DNA from: Apricaphanius iberus
Lineage: Eukaryota > Chordata > Actinopteri > Cyprinodontiformes > Aphaniidae
Direction of reading: 5' to 3'
NCBI GenBank assembly: GCA_028564705.1
Contig: JAPXFQ010000203.1
Location: 1 to 64,000 of the forward strand
DNA length: 64,000 nucleotides
The notes under the pieces were generated by a model. That model worked only from the letters and a program-made list of their open reading frames with translations, made no database searches and was not told the origin of the DNA. A program made the position numbers and the translations under genes. Position 1 is the stretch's first letter, and each line of letters begins with the position of its first letter. Below are positions 45,612-56,100 of this stretch, piece after piece.

Positions 45612-48158
45612 ATGATCCGGCCCAAAAAGATGGACCCAGCAGAAGCCTCCGACCCCGAGATCTTGGAATCCCTCTGGTGTAGGCTGGAGAAGGTCTCCGG
45701 CTTCGCCAGCCCGTCCGCGCTGGAGGACTACATCCTAGACCTCCTTCCTCGGTTCCGCTCCAGCCTCAACCCGCTCGATGCGGAGGAGTTGGAGGAGGCA
45801 GCCGACGACGCCTTCCTTGCTGCGGAGGAGGAGCTGCCTCCTGCAGGGACACAGCCCGCCTCTACCAACGTCGGCTCGGTCTCCTGGTTCCATGCGCCTC
45901 CGATCCTCTCACCGGCTGTCTTCGCCCCTTTCCCGACCGCTTCGCCGAGGGCTCCGGTCAATCGCCCAGCTGCTGCTCCCACACCACCGTCTTCGGCTGC
46001 GGCAGGACGGGGTCCCCTCTACGTTAGCGAGGATGAACTGTTCGAGTTTTTTCATGGGGACAGACTCGAGTACCTCTGCTCCAGAGGGGATCCAGCTCCT
46101 CGCCGCGGTCAGCGACGCAGACGCCGGAAGGTTGCGCCCTCGGACGGTTCGGACTGGGAGGACGCGGAGGAGCAGTATCTGGAGCAGCAGACCTCGCTCG
46201 TCGGCTCTCGGCTTGCCTACTGCACTCCTGGAACAGGCCCACGTAGGCATGAGCCTCCATGTCAGCCACGCAGCCGAGGGCACGAGGCACCTCTACCATC
46301 TCGCCGCAGACGGCGGCGCCGACGGGAAGTAGTTGCTTCCGGGTCCCCGAAGTTGGCGTCTGCATCGCACTGCTCGGCCCCGAAGTTGGCGTCTGCATCG
46401 CACTGCTCGGAGTCCCGAAGTTGGCGTCTGCATCGCCCTATTCCTCCTTCTCCCTTCTCCAGTCTCTGTTCCCAGAGCACCTGCAGTCTCGGCCTCCTGA
46501 GCTGCCGGATATGCCGCTGCCGCCTCCTGAGCTGCCGGATATGCCGCTGCCGCCTCCTGAGCTGCCGGATATGCCGCTGCCGCCTCCTGAGCTGCCGGAT
46601 ATGCCGCTGCCGCCTCCTGAGCTGCTGCTGCATCGCCTGCCGCTCCGCCGGCTCTTCGCCGCCTGGCTCCAGCCGGCTCACGCCGGCTCTTCGCCGCCGG
46701 CTCCCACGCCGGCTCTTCGCCGCCTGGCTCCCACGCCGGCTCTTCGCCTGCCGGCTCCCACGCCTGCGCCTCGCCCCCAGGCTCCCACGCCGGCTCCTCG
46801 CCGCCAGGCTCCCACGCCGGCTCCTCGCCGCCAGGCTCCCACGCCGGCTCCTCGCTTCCAGGCTCCCAAGCCTGCGCCTCGCCGCCAGGCTCCCTCGCCG
46901 GCTCCTCGCCTCCAGGCTCCAACGCCTGCGCCTCGCCCCACCTCGCCTCCAGGCTCCCACGCCTGCGCCTCGCCTCCAGGCTCCCACGCCTGCGCCTCGC
47001 CTCCAGGCTCCCACGCCTGCGCCTCGCCCCCAGGCTCCCACGCCGGCTCCTCGCCGCCAGCTCCCAGCCGCCCTCGCCGCCAGGCTCCCACGCCGGCTCT
47101 CGCCGCCAGGCTCCCACGCCGGCTCCTCGCCTCCAGGCTCCCACGCCGGCGCGCCTGCGCCTCGCCTCCAGGCTCCCAAGCCTGCGCCTCGCCTCCAGGC
47201 TCCCAAGCCTGCGCCTCGCCTCCAGGCTCCCAAGCCTGCGCCTCGCCTCCAGGCTCCCAAGCCTGCGCCTCGCCTCCGGTCCCCAGGAGAGGACCGCCGG
47301 GCCGTGCGCCCGCCTCCCGTCCCGTCAAGGGACTCCGTCCAGCCCCCAGCTGGACCTCCCGGTCCCCAGGAGAGGACCGCCGGGCCTGCGCCCGCCTCCC
47401 GTCCCACCTCCCCCCCCCCGGTCCCCAGGAGAGGACCGCCGGGCCGTGCGCCCGCCTCCCGTCCCGTCAAGGGACGTCCGTCCAGCCCCCAGCTGGACCT
47501 CCCGGTCCCCAGGAGAGGACCGCCGGGCCGTGCGCCCGCCTCCCGTCCCGTCAAGGGACGTCCGTCCAGCCCCCAGCTGGACCTCCCGGTCCCCAGGAGA
47601 GGACCGCCGGGCCGTGCGCCCGCCTCCCGTCCCGTCAAGGGACGTCCGTCCAGCCCCCAGCTGGACCTCCCGGTCCCCAGGAGAGGACCGCCGGGCCGTG
47701 CGCCCGCCTCCCGTCCCGTCAAGGGACGTCCGTCCAGCCCCCAGCTGGACCTCCCGGTCCCCAGGAGAGGACCGCCGGGCCGTCCGCCCGTCTCTCGTCC
47801 CGCCAGGGGACGTCCGCCCGTCTCACGTCCCGCCAGGGGACGTCCGCCCGTCTCACGTCCCGCCAGGGGACGTCCACCAGTCTCACATCCGGCCAGGGGA
47901 CGTCCGGCCAGAGGAAGGCATTCGGGCCGTCCGCCCGACTCACGTCCGGCCAGAGGAAGGCATTCGGGCCGTCCGCCCGACTCACGTCCGGCCAGAGGAA
48001 GGCATTCGGGCCGTCCGCCCGACTCACGTCCCGCCAGGGGACGTCCGCCAGCCTGTCGTCCGACCAGAGGACGACATTCCGGTCGCCCGCCTGACCTTCA
48101 GGGGCGTCAACACAGACACTCGGGCCCTCCTGCCGTGTGCCCCCTCCACCCACCCTGA
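45612..48158 (+). CDS. Repeat-rich protein of the LTR element (848 aa, frame degenerate)
   Basis: The first ATG lies 2 bp after the 5' LTR. The N-terminus (MIRPKKMDPAEASDP, ESLWCRLEKVSGFASPSALE, LEEAADDAFLAAEEEL) is acidic and helical-looking, perhaps a Gag-like head; I recognise no family. A basic RRRRRR segment follows. From about 46345 the sequence is made of tandem arrays and the meaning of the frame changes. The repeat at 46348-46440 has a 2-bp shift and the first two 84-bp units each lose one base. The original protein therefore probably switched among what are now three open frames. There is no zinc knuckle, protease, RT or integrase. All three forward frames, and long minus-strand frames, are open because the GC-rich repeats lack stop codons. 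I would trust only about the first 240 residues. Confidence 0.5.
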   Translation: MIRPKKMDPAEASDPEILESLWCRLEKVSGFASPSALEDYILDLLPRFRSSLNPLDAEELEEAADDAFLAAEEELPPAGTQPASTNVGSVSWFHAPPILSPAVFAPFPTASPRAPVNRPAAAPTPPSSAAAGRGPLYVSEDELFEFFHGDRLEYLCSRGDPAPRRGQRRRRRKVAPSDGSDWEDAEEQYLEQQTSLVGSRLAYCTPGTGPRRHEPPCQPRSRGHEAPLPSRRRRRRRREVVASGSPKLASASHCSAPKLASASHCSESRSWRLHRPIPPSPFSSLCSQSTCSLGLLSCRICRCRLLSCRICRCRLLSCRICRCRLLSCRICRCRLLSCCCIACRSAGSSPPGSSRLTPALRRRLPRRLFAAWLPRRLFACRLPRLRLAPRLPRRLLAARLPRRLLAARLPRRLLASRLPSLRLAARLPRRLLASRLQRLRLAPPRLQAPTPAPRLQAPTPAPRLQAPTPAPRPQAPTPAPRRQLPAALAARLPRRLSPPGSHAGSSPPGSHAGAPAPRLQAPKPAPRLQAPKPAPRLQAPKPAPRLQAPKPAPRLRSPGEDRRAVRPPPVPSRDSVQPPAGPPGPQERTAGPAPASRPTSPPPVPRRGPPGRAPASRPVKGRPSSPQLDLPVPRRGPPGRAPASRPVKGRPSSPQLDLPVPRRGPPGRAPASRPVKGRPSSPQLDLPVPRRGPPGRAPASRPVKGRPSSPQLDLPVPRRGPPGRPPVSRPARGRPPVSRPARGRPPVSRPARGRPPVSHPARGRPARGRHSGRPPDSRPARGRHSGRPPDSRPARGRHSGRPPDSRPARGRPPACRPTRGRHSGRPPDLQGRQHRHSGPPAVCPLHPP
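46493..46612 (+). repeat. Tandem array, 30-bp unit x4
   Basis: Four identical or near-identical units of CCTCCTGAGCTGCCGGATAT plus GCCGCTGCCG. In one frame each encodes PPELPDMPLP. Confidence 0.95.
46690..47277 (+). repeat. Tandem array, 27-bp unit, about 20 copies
   Basis: Variants of GCTCCCACGCCGGCTCCTCG plus CCGCCAG. Each gives nine residues, such as APTPAPRRQ in one frame. Some copies vary in length, switching frame. Confidence 0.88.
47278..47805 (+). repeat. Tandem array, 84-bp unit, about six to seven copies
   Basis: GGTCCCCAGGAGAGGACCGC starts recur at about 47504, 47588, 47672 and 47756, exactly 84 bp apart (28 codons). Earlier copies near 47278 and 47360 carry single-base losses and a truncation. 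Confidence 0.92.
47806..48030 (+). repeat. Two more tandem arrays, 30-bp x3 and 42-bp x3
   Basis: The 30-bp units contain CGTCCCGCCAGGGGACGTCC. The 42-bp units contain GGCCAGAGGAAGGCATTCGG. Both periods are multiples of three. Confidence 0.88.
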
Positions 48159-48209
48159 AAGGGTGCTAATCCTTTTGGGTTTTTTTTTTCTATATGGCGT
48201 CTGGGATCC

Positions 48210-48229
48210 GCCTTTAAAGGGGGGGGTCC
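48210..48229 (+). other. Polypurine tract
   Basis: CTTTAAAGGGGGGGGTCC directly before the 3' LTR is the expected primer site for plus-strand DNA synthesis. Confidence 0.7.
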
Positions 48230-48504
48230 TGTCATGCCTCACTCCACACTCAGCTTCCCTCACTCACTCATCATCATCATCACCCTCACCTGTGCCTCCA
48301 ATCACGCACACCAGATCCTCCTTACCTCACCTCTTTATAACCTGCCACTTCCCTTCAGTCACGGCCGGATCATTACAGGACTTCAGACCTTCCACTGTGT
48401 GTTTCTTCTGTTATCTTCGTTCTCGCCATCCTTCACCAGCAATAAAGAACTCTGCACCTTGCTTCTGCGTCTGGGTCCATACCTCACACCGCAAATCCCT
48501 GACA
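48230..48504 (+). repeat. 3' LTR, 275 bp
   Basis: TATA-like motif at 48334-48340, AATAAA at 48441-48446, terminal TG...CA intact. The 5-bp length difference from the 5' LTR is an insertion near the end (ACACCGCAAATCCC versus ACACCTCCC). Confidence 0.93.
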
Positions 48505-48700
48505 GTTATAGTGATAGCAAACCTGTTTCATGCTTCATACTTGACGGGTGGAGATTCACCTTCCAGCAAAACAACAACCCTGAACATGCTAATATGAGGT
48601 GGTTTAGTTATGAGATTGTTTATATATTTTAATGGCCCAGTCAAAATCCAGAAATTAAAAATTTGAAATGTACATTTTCATAGCCACTTTCCAGTCAGTA
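48505..48700 (+). mobile_element. Tc1-like relic, right half
   Basis: After the LTR element the Tc1 order resumes with GCAAACCTGTTTCATGC, GGAGATTCACCTTCCAGCA, AACAACCCTGAACATGC and ATGGCCCAGTCAAAATCCAG. This shows the LTR element landed inside this gene. Confidence 0.75.
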
Positions 48701-50228
48701 CGAAGAACGGAGAACATTTTCAGTCTCTTTCCTTCGAACCTTCAGTCGGTGGGAATACAAGTCAAAAATCACAAAGTTGTAAGGGGGGGGGGGATAAGGG
48801 AAAATTTAGCTGATTAGAATATTCTTTGCAGGAATAAAGAAATTTCCATGATGCAAACAAATTAACTATTTCAGCATTGACTGGCAAATATAAACAATGT
48901 TTGCTTGTTTTTGGTTCCTGATCTACCTCTAAATCCAGCAGAAAACTGAGACTTTATAGAGCTTATAAAGCCAGATTAAGAAATAAATGGTCATGTCTTG
49001 ACAAAATGACAGGTAATAGTTAACTAATGAAATCTGAACAGTCTAACATTTTACTGTGGTGATGGAAATTGAGGGTTTTTTTTCCCTAATGATCAAATAT
49101 GAAAATTAAGAGAACATATTTGCTATATTTAAATACACTTCTCACCCATTTTTATGAAAGTATGCATAGTCATTCTTTCATTGAGTTTATTAGTGTAACA
49201 CAGGACTGAATTACTTGCCTCATCTGATAATGTCCCTAATTAAATTGGACTGCAGTGCATTTGTCATTCACTTTGACTCCTGTGAGGGGTTTTCCTGATG
49301 TGGCCAACTTTTTGAATTTAAAGAATAGAAAATACAGTTGCTTAAATTAAATGTAGATATGTTAGATTTCAAAAATTAGCAACATGTATACTTATGTGAA
49401 TGGATAGTAACATGGTCCATAGAAAAGTAAACACTACTATGAGATGAATACGACTTCAATTCTATTAAGTTTATTTATATAGCGCCAATTCACAACAAAA
49501 CCCCAAGGTTGTTACCCAGTGTGCTACTGCTAGCATCAAGCAAATATGATTATTGTTAGGCTCATGTGCACAACACACTGCAATTAAGGGCTAAAAAGGG
49601 GAATTTAAATTATATGTCCCCTTTAATCCAACTAAACTAATGGCCGTAAGCACCTTGAATTACTTTGTTGTTGAAAGTGTGCTACACAAATAAAACTGAC
49701 TTGCCTTGCCTTGCCTGATGCATGCTAAATATAAGGTCCAGGTTGCAAAATACGCTACTTTTGCTTTAACTTGACTTACATGACGGGAGGTGTTCCAAGA
49801 CAAATTCCAACAGTTTCTCTCTCAGCTCCTCCTTGTTGGGTAAATAAAAAGCAAGACTGATGTGCTATTTCCACTGATAAACCAAGCCCGATTGTGTTCT
49901 GCCATGCTATTGAGTTGCAAACAGTTAGCTACATTGCTAACTGTTAGCCTCGTGCACTTCTCTTTCCAGGATGGAAAATCAAACTTCCAATTGCCAGTCA
50001 CATGCCATTGTAGGCAAGACCATGAATAAAAATCATCGATGTGATGTAGAAGGAACTAGCTTTTTCTGACTTGGTCATTTTGACGTCTGTTTTGTTCCTG
50101 TAGCTAATGCAGGCAATGGGGCTTGCAGAAAATGTTTGCTTGCAGCTTGCATATGCAGCCCTGAGTAACCAATCATATTTCACAAAGAACATTTATCATA
50201 TTAGATGGGTTTTCAGTAGAGGAGACCT

Positions 50229-50360
50229 TTAACCCTCCCACAGTACTGGATTGGTGTTCAGACAGAGTGAACATGCTCATTTTTAACCTGCGAGAGCTGC
50301 AGAAGGTGTTTAACAGAGACTGGGGTCACTGTGACCCCAAAAGAAGAGGGGGAGGGTTAG
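50229..50360. mobile_element. Short piggyBac-like MITE
   Basis: TTAACCCTCCCACAGTA at the left and GGGGGAGGGTTAG at the right are inverse-like ends beginning TTAA/TTAG. GGGTCACTGTGACCCC inside is palindromic and typical of this fish MITE type. 132 bp, no coding. Confidence 0.5.
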
Positions 50361-50596
50361 AGCTGCTCTGGATAATTTGTTGAAAGTGCTGTCACCATGT
50401 GGCTATTAGAGGAACTGCATCTATTAAATGTGCACTACAGTGACGTCCAAGTACGTGCTCATTAGTCCAAGCTCTATTACGGTCAAAAGCTGTTTTTGCC
50501 TTTTTGTGTAGTGCCGGACAAAATTCGTATCTTCTTTTACTTATGATGCCGTTAGTGTGGATGTCTCGGCTGGGTAGCTTAACTTATCTAGCTGCT

Positions 50597-50626
50597 GACT
50601 AACGGAGAACACTGTCTCCGTTAGTC
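50597..50626. repeat. Perfect hairpin, 12-bp stem, 6-nt loop
   Basis: GACTAACGGAGA, ACACTG, TCTCCGTTAGTC: the arms are exact inverse copies. Confidence 0.95.
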
Positions 50627-51904
50627 CGAACATGCATACGTGGGTAGATGGTTACATACGTGCGTCATTCCGTCACACCACATGCTTTCTCAAGCACCCC
50701 TTGTTGTTCGGACCCAAATCACCTCAAAATAAATGGAATTGCAAACCCTACATGTTAATGTGATAAAAACTACTACAGTGAGTCACATCATCAAGTATAT
50801 GAAAAAAATTACTATAAATCACAGAATCTGATTTAAATTAACAAATATATTACAGAATGCAGCTTTAACTCATTTTTTTTCACCGCTGTTAATAGACAGA
50901 CTCCATCATTTTTTGGATGAGATTCTAAGGACCTCTTGTAATGTTTTACAGAGAATAATATAATCATTAATCTTAAGGATGCTCTTTAAAACACAACTTA
51001 AAAACAAACTGGCAAACTATTTGCTAAATATAACAGCATTTTGAACTAAAACTTTATAAAGCAACATGTTAATTCCTTTTACTAATTTATTTAATGGAAA
51101 ACAGACTGGTGCCGTGTTTAAATAAAAAGGAAAGAGACAGAAATTGTGAAAAGAAATTCACTGACGGGGTTGGACCACTATGGGAAAGAATGAATGTGTA
51201 CATATTTAATCGCTTCAAAAATACTATTGTGTGGAGTTTTAAAACACTTCAGACAACTATTGTGTTAGAACAAAGACAGCTGCAGCAGCAATAATCAAAG
51301 TTATAACATCTCTCTGCAAACAAAAGTGCATCTAAAGATTTGGCATGTTTTATGTGCTTGACATCTTTTAAGACAATTGGTCTCAACTGGTGGGTCAAGA
51401 CACAAAAATGTGTCCCAGACCTGTTTTCAGTACATTGTAGGCCTCCGCATGAGAAAAGTCATGAAAAAAATCTGATCTCTTAAAAGTAGCTGCCGATAAT
51501 TAAAGTCAACATTCACAATATTCAAACCAATAAGAAGAACTCCTGCTAATGGATAAAATACATATAAATATGTTCACTATAATGTATTTTAGAATAGATG
51601 TGTATTGGCAGGAATCTGATATGATATGTATCACAATACATATCATATTCTCAACAAAGATGGTGAAAAAAGCCAACAACTCGCTGGCATACTTTTAATT
51701 TTATGACAACAATTACTGTTATCATTACTGGTTACATTAAAATTCTAAAATATTCTAATAAATAAAAAAAATACATTGCTTTTTTATTCAATAAATTTTA
51801 AAAATTAAAACATTTAATTGATGTAGGTCACAGCTTATCATTAATGAGTGACAGTGAGTGACCAGATGAGAACTCATAGAAGTTTGAACAACAAAGCAAG
51901 TAAA

Positions 51905-53100
51905 GCAATTCAATTCACTTAACTTTTATTTATATAGCACCAATTCTTAACAAATGTCATCTCAAGGCACTTTACAACAAAATTAATTTAAATACAATTA
52001 TACAAACATTCCAATCAGTTAAAAGTTATCTAGGTAAGGAATCCCTGCAGATTGTGATGAGTCATCAACGGGAGGTTGTGCCCGGATCATGCAGACTCCA
52101 AAAACAGCAATTCCTCAGCAATCCCTCATACTGAGCAAGCATGTAGCGATAGTGGAGAGGAAAAACTCCCCTTTAACAGGAAGAAACCTCTGGTGGAACC
52201 TGGTTACTACAAGCGGTCATTTGCCACGACCGTCTGGGGGTCTGAGAAGACAGAGAAGAGACAGCATGGAGGGTGCTCGGTGACTTTGAGCATCATCTGG
52301 ACCAACGTTCCCCATCCAGGAGGGGACTTTATAGTTGAGCAGGGTACCAGACTATGTGGAGCTTCTATGGGGAGAAAAATACTGAGAGAAAACTGGGTTA
52401 ACGATCACAAAAACAGCCGAAAAAATATATCTGGAGAGTGGTAGAAGAAAAAAGTAGAAGAGAGAAGAAAAGTGGTCAGTCTGTCCTCCAACAGTCTAAA
52501 CCTACAGCGGCATAACTACAAAAATAGCTCAGGATAATCTAAGCCACTAACTATAAGCTTTATCAAAAAGGAAGGTTTTAAGCCTAGTCTTAGAAACAGA
52601 CAGAGTTTTTGCCTCATGGACTAATACTGGGAGCTGGTTCAACAGGAGAGGAGCCTGATAACTAAAATATCTGCCTCCCATTCTACTTTTAGAAATCCTA
52701 GGAACTACCAGTAAACCTGCATTCTGAGAACAAAGTGCTCTGTTAGGAACATATGGAACAATCAAATATCTGATGTACGATGTAGCATGGTTATTAAGGG
52801 CTTTAAAAGTAAGTAGGAGGATCTTAAACTCTATTCTGAATTTAACAGGGAGCCAATGGAGAGAAGCCAAAACAGGAGAAATGTGATCTCTCTTTTTAAT
52901 ATTCATCAGAACTCTTGCTGCAGCATTTTGGATCAACTGAAGGCTTTTAAATGCATTTTGTGGACTTCCTGATAATAAGGGATTATAGTAGTCCAGCCTT
53001 GAAGTAACAAATGCATGGACTAGTTTCTCAGCATTACTCCTGGACAGGATGTTTCTAATTTTAGCAATATTCCCAACTTCTCCCCTAATTTCATAAGTGG
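51905..53100 (-). mobile_element. LINE (L2/Rex/Babar-like), 3' part with RT C-terminus
   Basis: Read on the minus strand, the RT C-terminal region (about 53100-52547) is followed by a roughly 640-bp 3'UTR. The UTR ends TGGTGCTATATAAATAAAAG, the usual tail of this fish LINE group. It is 5'-truncated. Conserved UTR phrases such as GAGGAAAAACTCCCCTTTAA are present in the plus direction. Confidence 0.85.
52547..52936 (-). pseudogene. LINE reverse transcriptase C-terminal fragment, 129 aa
   Basis: Begins IQNAAARVLMNIKKRDHISP, then VLASLHWLPVKFRIEFKILL, and continues to YQAPLLLNQLP and TRLKTFLFDKAYS. This is the conserved thumb/C-terminal part of L2/Rex1-type RTs. Sequence just upstream (to 53100) encodes the preceding HAFVTSRLDYYN-like piece. 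All catalytic motifs lie further upstream and are absent. Confidence 0.85.
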
Positions 53101-56100
53101 AAGGGCAAATTTATGTTTTTGTTTTCCCAATTTTGACCTAAAAAGATCCAATCACCCCTGTTGAACATATATTTAAATTCTTATACTACCAAGAAAAAAT
53201 TTAATATTAGAAATAAAAGTTACATTTTAGTCCAACTCTCCTTCACCTCTTCACAGAATCTGCACTGCCTTTTTTAAGGGTGACAACAAGGCTGAATCTC
53301 TCCCACTCACCGTAAATCAGACACAGTTGATGACCTTGCAAAGCACTGAACTGTACAGGCGGAGACTGCCGGCTGCTCAGACCTTTTAACAAACCTGCAG
53401 TGACATGAAGCCTCATACAGCTCTCTAATGCCTCCCGCCACTAATACAGACATTATCTCAGTGACTGTTGACTTTTTAAGCAAAATCTAGCAGTAAACTC
53501 TCTAAACATGCTTATTTCTAAAATGTATTTTTTCCAAATTTGCTACTCTATGTTGTTCCATAATCAAGCACCCCTCCACACGTTTATATGTAAAGGCCGC
53601 ACTAGTGGAGAGTAAAATATATAAGCACACAAAGCCAACACTCTTTCTGCTCATTTTGCAAATGCTAAACTAAAGTCCAAAGCCGTCCCCCTCTGAAACC
53701 ATTTTGTTCATCATGAGATGTAAAATGTATCACAGAAGACTGAAGTGTTGAAATCTTATATCAAGCATGAATGGGAAATGGACAGCATTTACATAGCTCG
53801 CTGTCAAGCACTCAGAGCACTTTGCTGGACATGTCGGGTTGACACACTTACTTTTACAGAGCTTTTTATTTCAGTGCATTTTGTCATCACACTCAACACT
53901 GAGCATATTGGAGAAAATATGGGTTCTGGTGTCTTGCACAAAGACACTTCAATATGTGGAGTTGAGCGTCTGGAGGGTATGACCTGATTTTATTCACTGA
54001 GAGTTTGGTCTCCTTAGATCTCAAGAAACCACTGAATGTTTTTAAAAGACTGAGAGCAAAGAGGGGCAAACTTATACCTGTTTGAAAGCGTTTCTTTGAT
54101 CTATATTTCTGGGTTGTTTTTTGTTTTTGTTTTTTTTAATAGCGTTACTGCTGGTCTTTTTAATTGAAATAAACAGAAATTCATAAATAATCACTCCCCT
54201 GGACCTATTTCAACTTTTTTGTTTCCAGAGTTGCAACTTAACTTCCCAGAATTATACTTTAGATACACTACAACAAATCCAGTAATCTTCCATTATTTAA
54301 CGCCTTACTTTTTCCATAAAATACAAAAATAACTGAAAATAACATAAATTCTCCCCAGAGTTGGAGCCTCTTCTGTCATTTTTGTCCAGGTGGTCAGTGT
54401 CTGCAGGGTTTTCTTCTCTTGCAGTCGTCCATAATGGGAGGTCCATTTCTGCTCCCTTGTTTGATTCATCTTTCTGCAGCCAAACTGCAGGTCAAACTGC
54501 AGACATGGTGGCCACTGATAGATTTCATAAGAGAGTACTGGATACCCTAAAGTAATTATGGCAGCATTTTGGTTTTTGTTCTGTTGATGATTTCCCCAGG
54601 CGTCTCTTTTCAAAAGGAAAACAATGTGTGCAGTCATTTCTATATTTTTGTTTTTCACAATCAGCCAGAATACTGCTAATAGACCCTTTTTTATGAAAGG
54701 TTAACTGTGATATAGCTGTGAAAACAGTAAGTATGAAACAAAACACATTTTCATAAAACAATCTCAGCTGCATTTTCCATGAATAAATCTGAGGTGGTTT
54801 TTTAAAGATGGTTTCAAGATAAGCAAGTAGACTTTAATTTTACTAGTACCGGTACATCATATCACATTTAATATTGTCTTAAAACATTATTATTTTACGT
54901 CTCATTCACAGAAGTTAGTTAAAGGAACATAGAAATCATCTGATATTTTTCGTGATGGTTATGGTTAGACATTTTCTCACTTTAGGAGTGATTTGATATA
55001 ATTTTAATCAAGTTTAAAGCTTCCGACATACAGATCAAAACCTATAATTCTTAAGCCAAACACTCTCCCTTACTACAGCTTGACATATAGTCAGTAAACA
55101 CCACAAACACGATTAAGCATCAGATTTAAAAGCTTAAAAGATCAACTGATTGTGAACAAGCTTGACTTAGTGCTAAGAAGGAACGCCAAGCTCTCGTTTT
55201 AATTATAGAACAACCGGGTAGCTTTTAAAAGCAACCCCATCATCCTCATGCTCCCTCAACGTCTCAAACAAAATGCCTCACAGGACTTATTCATAAACCT
55301 TTTCCAAGTCATGAAAACACGTTGACCTGACAGACAGCCTTTAGCAGGTCTGTTGGAGTAACGTTCTGGGGCCCCATTTATAAAGCCTGCTTTTAACAAG
55401 GAAAGTTTTATAAATAAATCCCCTGGCTCTTTGTGCTTGGCTAGATTTAAAACGAAAGAGCAACCAAAAATTATGTCTAAACTGGTCCACCGCCTTTGGC
55501 AAGGAATGTAGAGGTGAGCCGGATGGACCTAAACATGCTTGAAGTGTGCAGACTTCATGGGGCTATAATCTAAATGCCTTCTGTGTTATTATTAATATTG
55601 TGTATTTAATGTTGCGCTATAGTGCAGGTAACTGTTACAATAACTCAGTAAATTAAAGGTTAAAGTAACCTATTAGTACATTGGAATCCACATGGGAAAG
55701 ATGTTTGGCCAACTGGTTAATGTTGACATATTTTTGTTAAACTTACAGACAAAAAATAAATTAGAGGTATTGCTTATTATTTGTACTCTACTGGATTTAA
55801 AAAATATACATAAATTGTATATTGCTCCTTATAAAAGCTTTATGGATAGCCATTACACAGTTTCAGGTATGTCTTTAGCGCCCTCTCCTCATGTGTGCAC
55901 AGAAAATCCTCATGCTGTTGCTTTCTGCCTCATAATAGTATAAATTCACTGATTTGAAACTTTGCTATCACACTTCATATCACGCCTGAGAACAAGAAGC
56001 CGGGAGGGGGCACAGGGCAGTCGAGCTGTGAATAGACCTCATCAGTGAGGGTACAGGTTCACATCCTTATATTAGTTATACTGGAGTCACCCTCCCCGAC

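Larger units (their letters stand above)
45340..48504 (+). mobile_element. Non-autonomous LTR retrotransposon, 3165 bp
   Basis: Two direct LTRs (45340-45609 and 48230-48504) share nearly all positions and are flanked by a GTTAT 5-bp duplication (45335-45339 and 48505-48509). The LTRs begin T(G)TCATGCC, end CCCTGACA and contain a TATA box and AATAAA. A purine tract AAAGGGGGGGG lies just before the 3' LTR. I see no reverse transcriptase, integrase or protease, so it must be mobilised by another element. The ends and duplication suit Ty3/gypsy-like elements. I counted about six substitutions plus one small indel between the LTRs (roughly 2%), so it is young. The interior is GC-rich and strongly repetitive. 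Confidence 0.93.
48701..51904. other. Intergenic DNA with small repeat fragments
   Basis: No gene seen. It contains a G11 run at 48783-48793, L2-like LINE tail scraps at 49461-49500 and 49640-49716 (the latter with CTTGC-type units), a terminus of the 27.3-kb foldback family at 49727-49771, a small MITE at 50229 and a hairpin at 50597. Confidence 0.5.

Noticed and set aside
46262..47722. 486-codon minus-strand frame over the LTR element
   Set aside because: It mirrors the GC-rich repeats and has no motif. Minus-strand openness follows from the absence of stop triplets in the array units.
52076..52444. 122-codon plus-strand frame
   Set aside because: It lies in the 3'UTR of the minus-strand LINE and is part of a repeat without coding function.
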